Shown in pieces: positions 63,936-64,000 of a DNA stretch of 64,000 nt. Numbering within the stretch: position 1 is the first letter of the stretch; every line of letters starts with the position of its first letter. The stretch comes from Pseudomonas promysalinigenes. Its GTDB lineage: Bacteria > Pseudomonadota > Gammaproteobacteria > Pseudomonadales > Pseudomonadaceae. The stretch spans positions 4,154,001-4,218,000 of the forward strand of contig NZ_CP077094.1 in NCBI RefSeq assembly GCF_014269025.2, in the 5' to 3' direction. A program made the translations under genes and the position numbers. The notes beneath the pieces are model-generated. The model ran no database searches, had not been told where the DNA came from, and worked only from the letters and a program-made list of their open reading frames with translations.

Positions 63936-64000
63936 TCAGTGGTGATGGCCACCTTCACCGTGGATGTGGCGGTGAGCGATTTCTTCATCGCTGGCGTCAC
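63936..64000 (-). CDS. slyD: SlyD-type peptidyl-prolyl isomerase, C-terminal end
   Basis: Only the last 20 or so codons lie inside the window, ending DASDEEIAHRHIHGEGGHHH. The histidine-rich tail is characteristic of SlyD, an FKBP-type prolyl isomerase and metal (nickel) binding chaperone. The body of the gene is beyond the right edge. Confidence 0.8.
   Translation of the reverse strand, partial: DASDEEIAHRHIHGEGGHHH

Overview
The window is high-GC bacterial DNA whose gene content and order match the Pseudomonas putida group. Recognised markers are a cyo operon edge, dsbB, hmp/norR, the giant adhesin lapF with its type I exporter, cheV, fruBKA/cra, ampDE, nadC, trxB and cysZ. The species is inferred from remembered gene order, not from a search. 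Nearly all genes are complete. cyoB (left edge, minus strand) and slyD (right edge, minus strand) are cut.

Left part (1-5.2 kb): the start of the cytochrome bo3 operon (cyoAB) reads leftward, behind a 560-bp leader region containing a perfect ANR/FNR-type box. dsbB follows, then the NO-detoxifying flavohaemoprotein hmp diverging from its NO-sensing sigma54 activator norR. Two perfect GTCA-N3-TGAC sites lie between hmp and norR.

Biofilm block (5.3-26.3 kb): a 15-kb gene encodes a 5027-residue repeat adhesin (LapF type). It is followed by overlapping genes for its outer-membrane channel, ABC ATPase and membrane fusion protein, then by cheV behind a perfect FliA promoter. The adhesin gene contains a run of near-identical 255-bp repeats and a 1293-bp higher-order tandem duplication.

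Accessory island (26.3-30.8 kb): an AT-richer two-gene unit carries a dCTP/dCMP deaminase-type antiphage protein, with an extra N-terminal domain, and an untracked 52-residue ORF overlapping its 3' end and closed by a terminator. After a small secreted protein and a YkgJ-type Cys-cluster protein come paired DUF6124/DUF3077 genes. These are preceded by a leader that folds into a multi-branched RNA with a possible pseudoknot. Next to it is a 387-bp fold-back element with 19-bp terminal inverted repeats, 11-bp target duplications and two inverted REP units.

Middle and right part (30.8-64 kb): an RND efflux operon ends in its own two-component system. It is followed by an OprD-family porin, a GGDEF diguanylate cyclase, the fructose PTS operon with a Cra operator and divergent cra, a TatD-type nuclease gene and a transmembrane chemoreceptor. 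Then come ampDE, a DUF1631 gene, nadC, trxB, cysZ, a Tat-exported esterase-like protein and a BdlA-like PAS chemoreceptor with a FliA-type promoter. The window closes with a GT4 glycosyltransferase, an Old Yellow Enzyme, a glutathione peroxidase and the slyD tail. The adhesin, diguanylate cyclase, BdlA-like receptor and cheV make attachment and motility the recurring theme.
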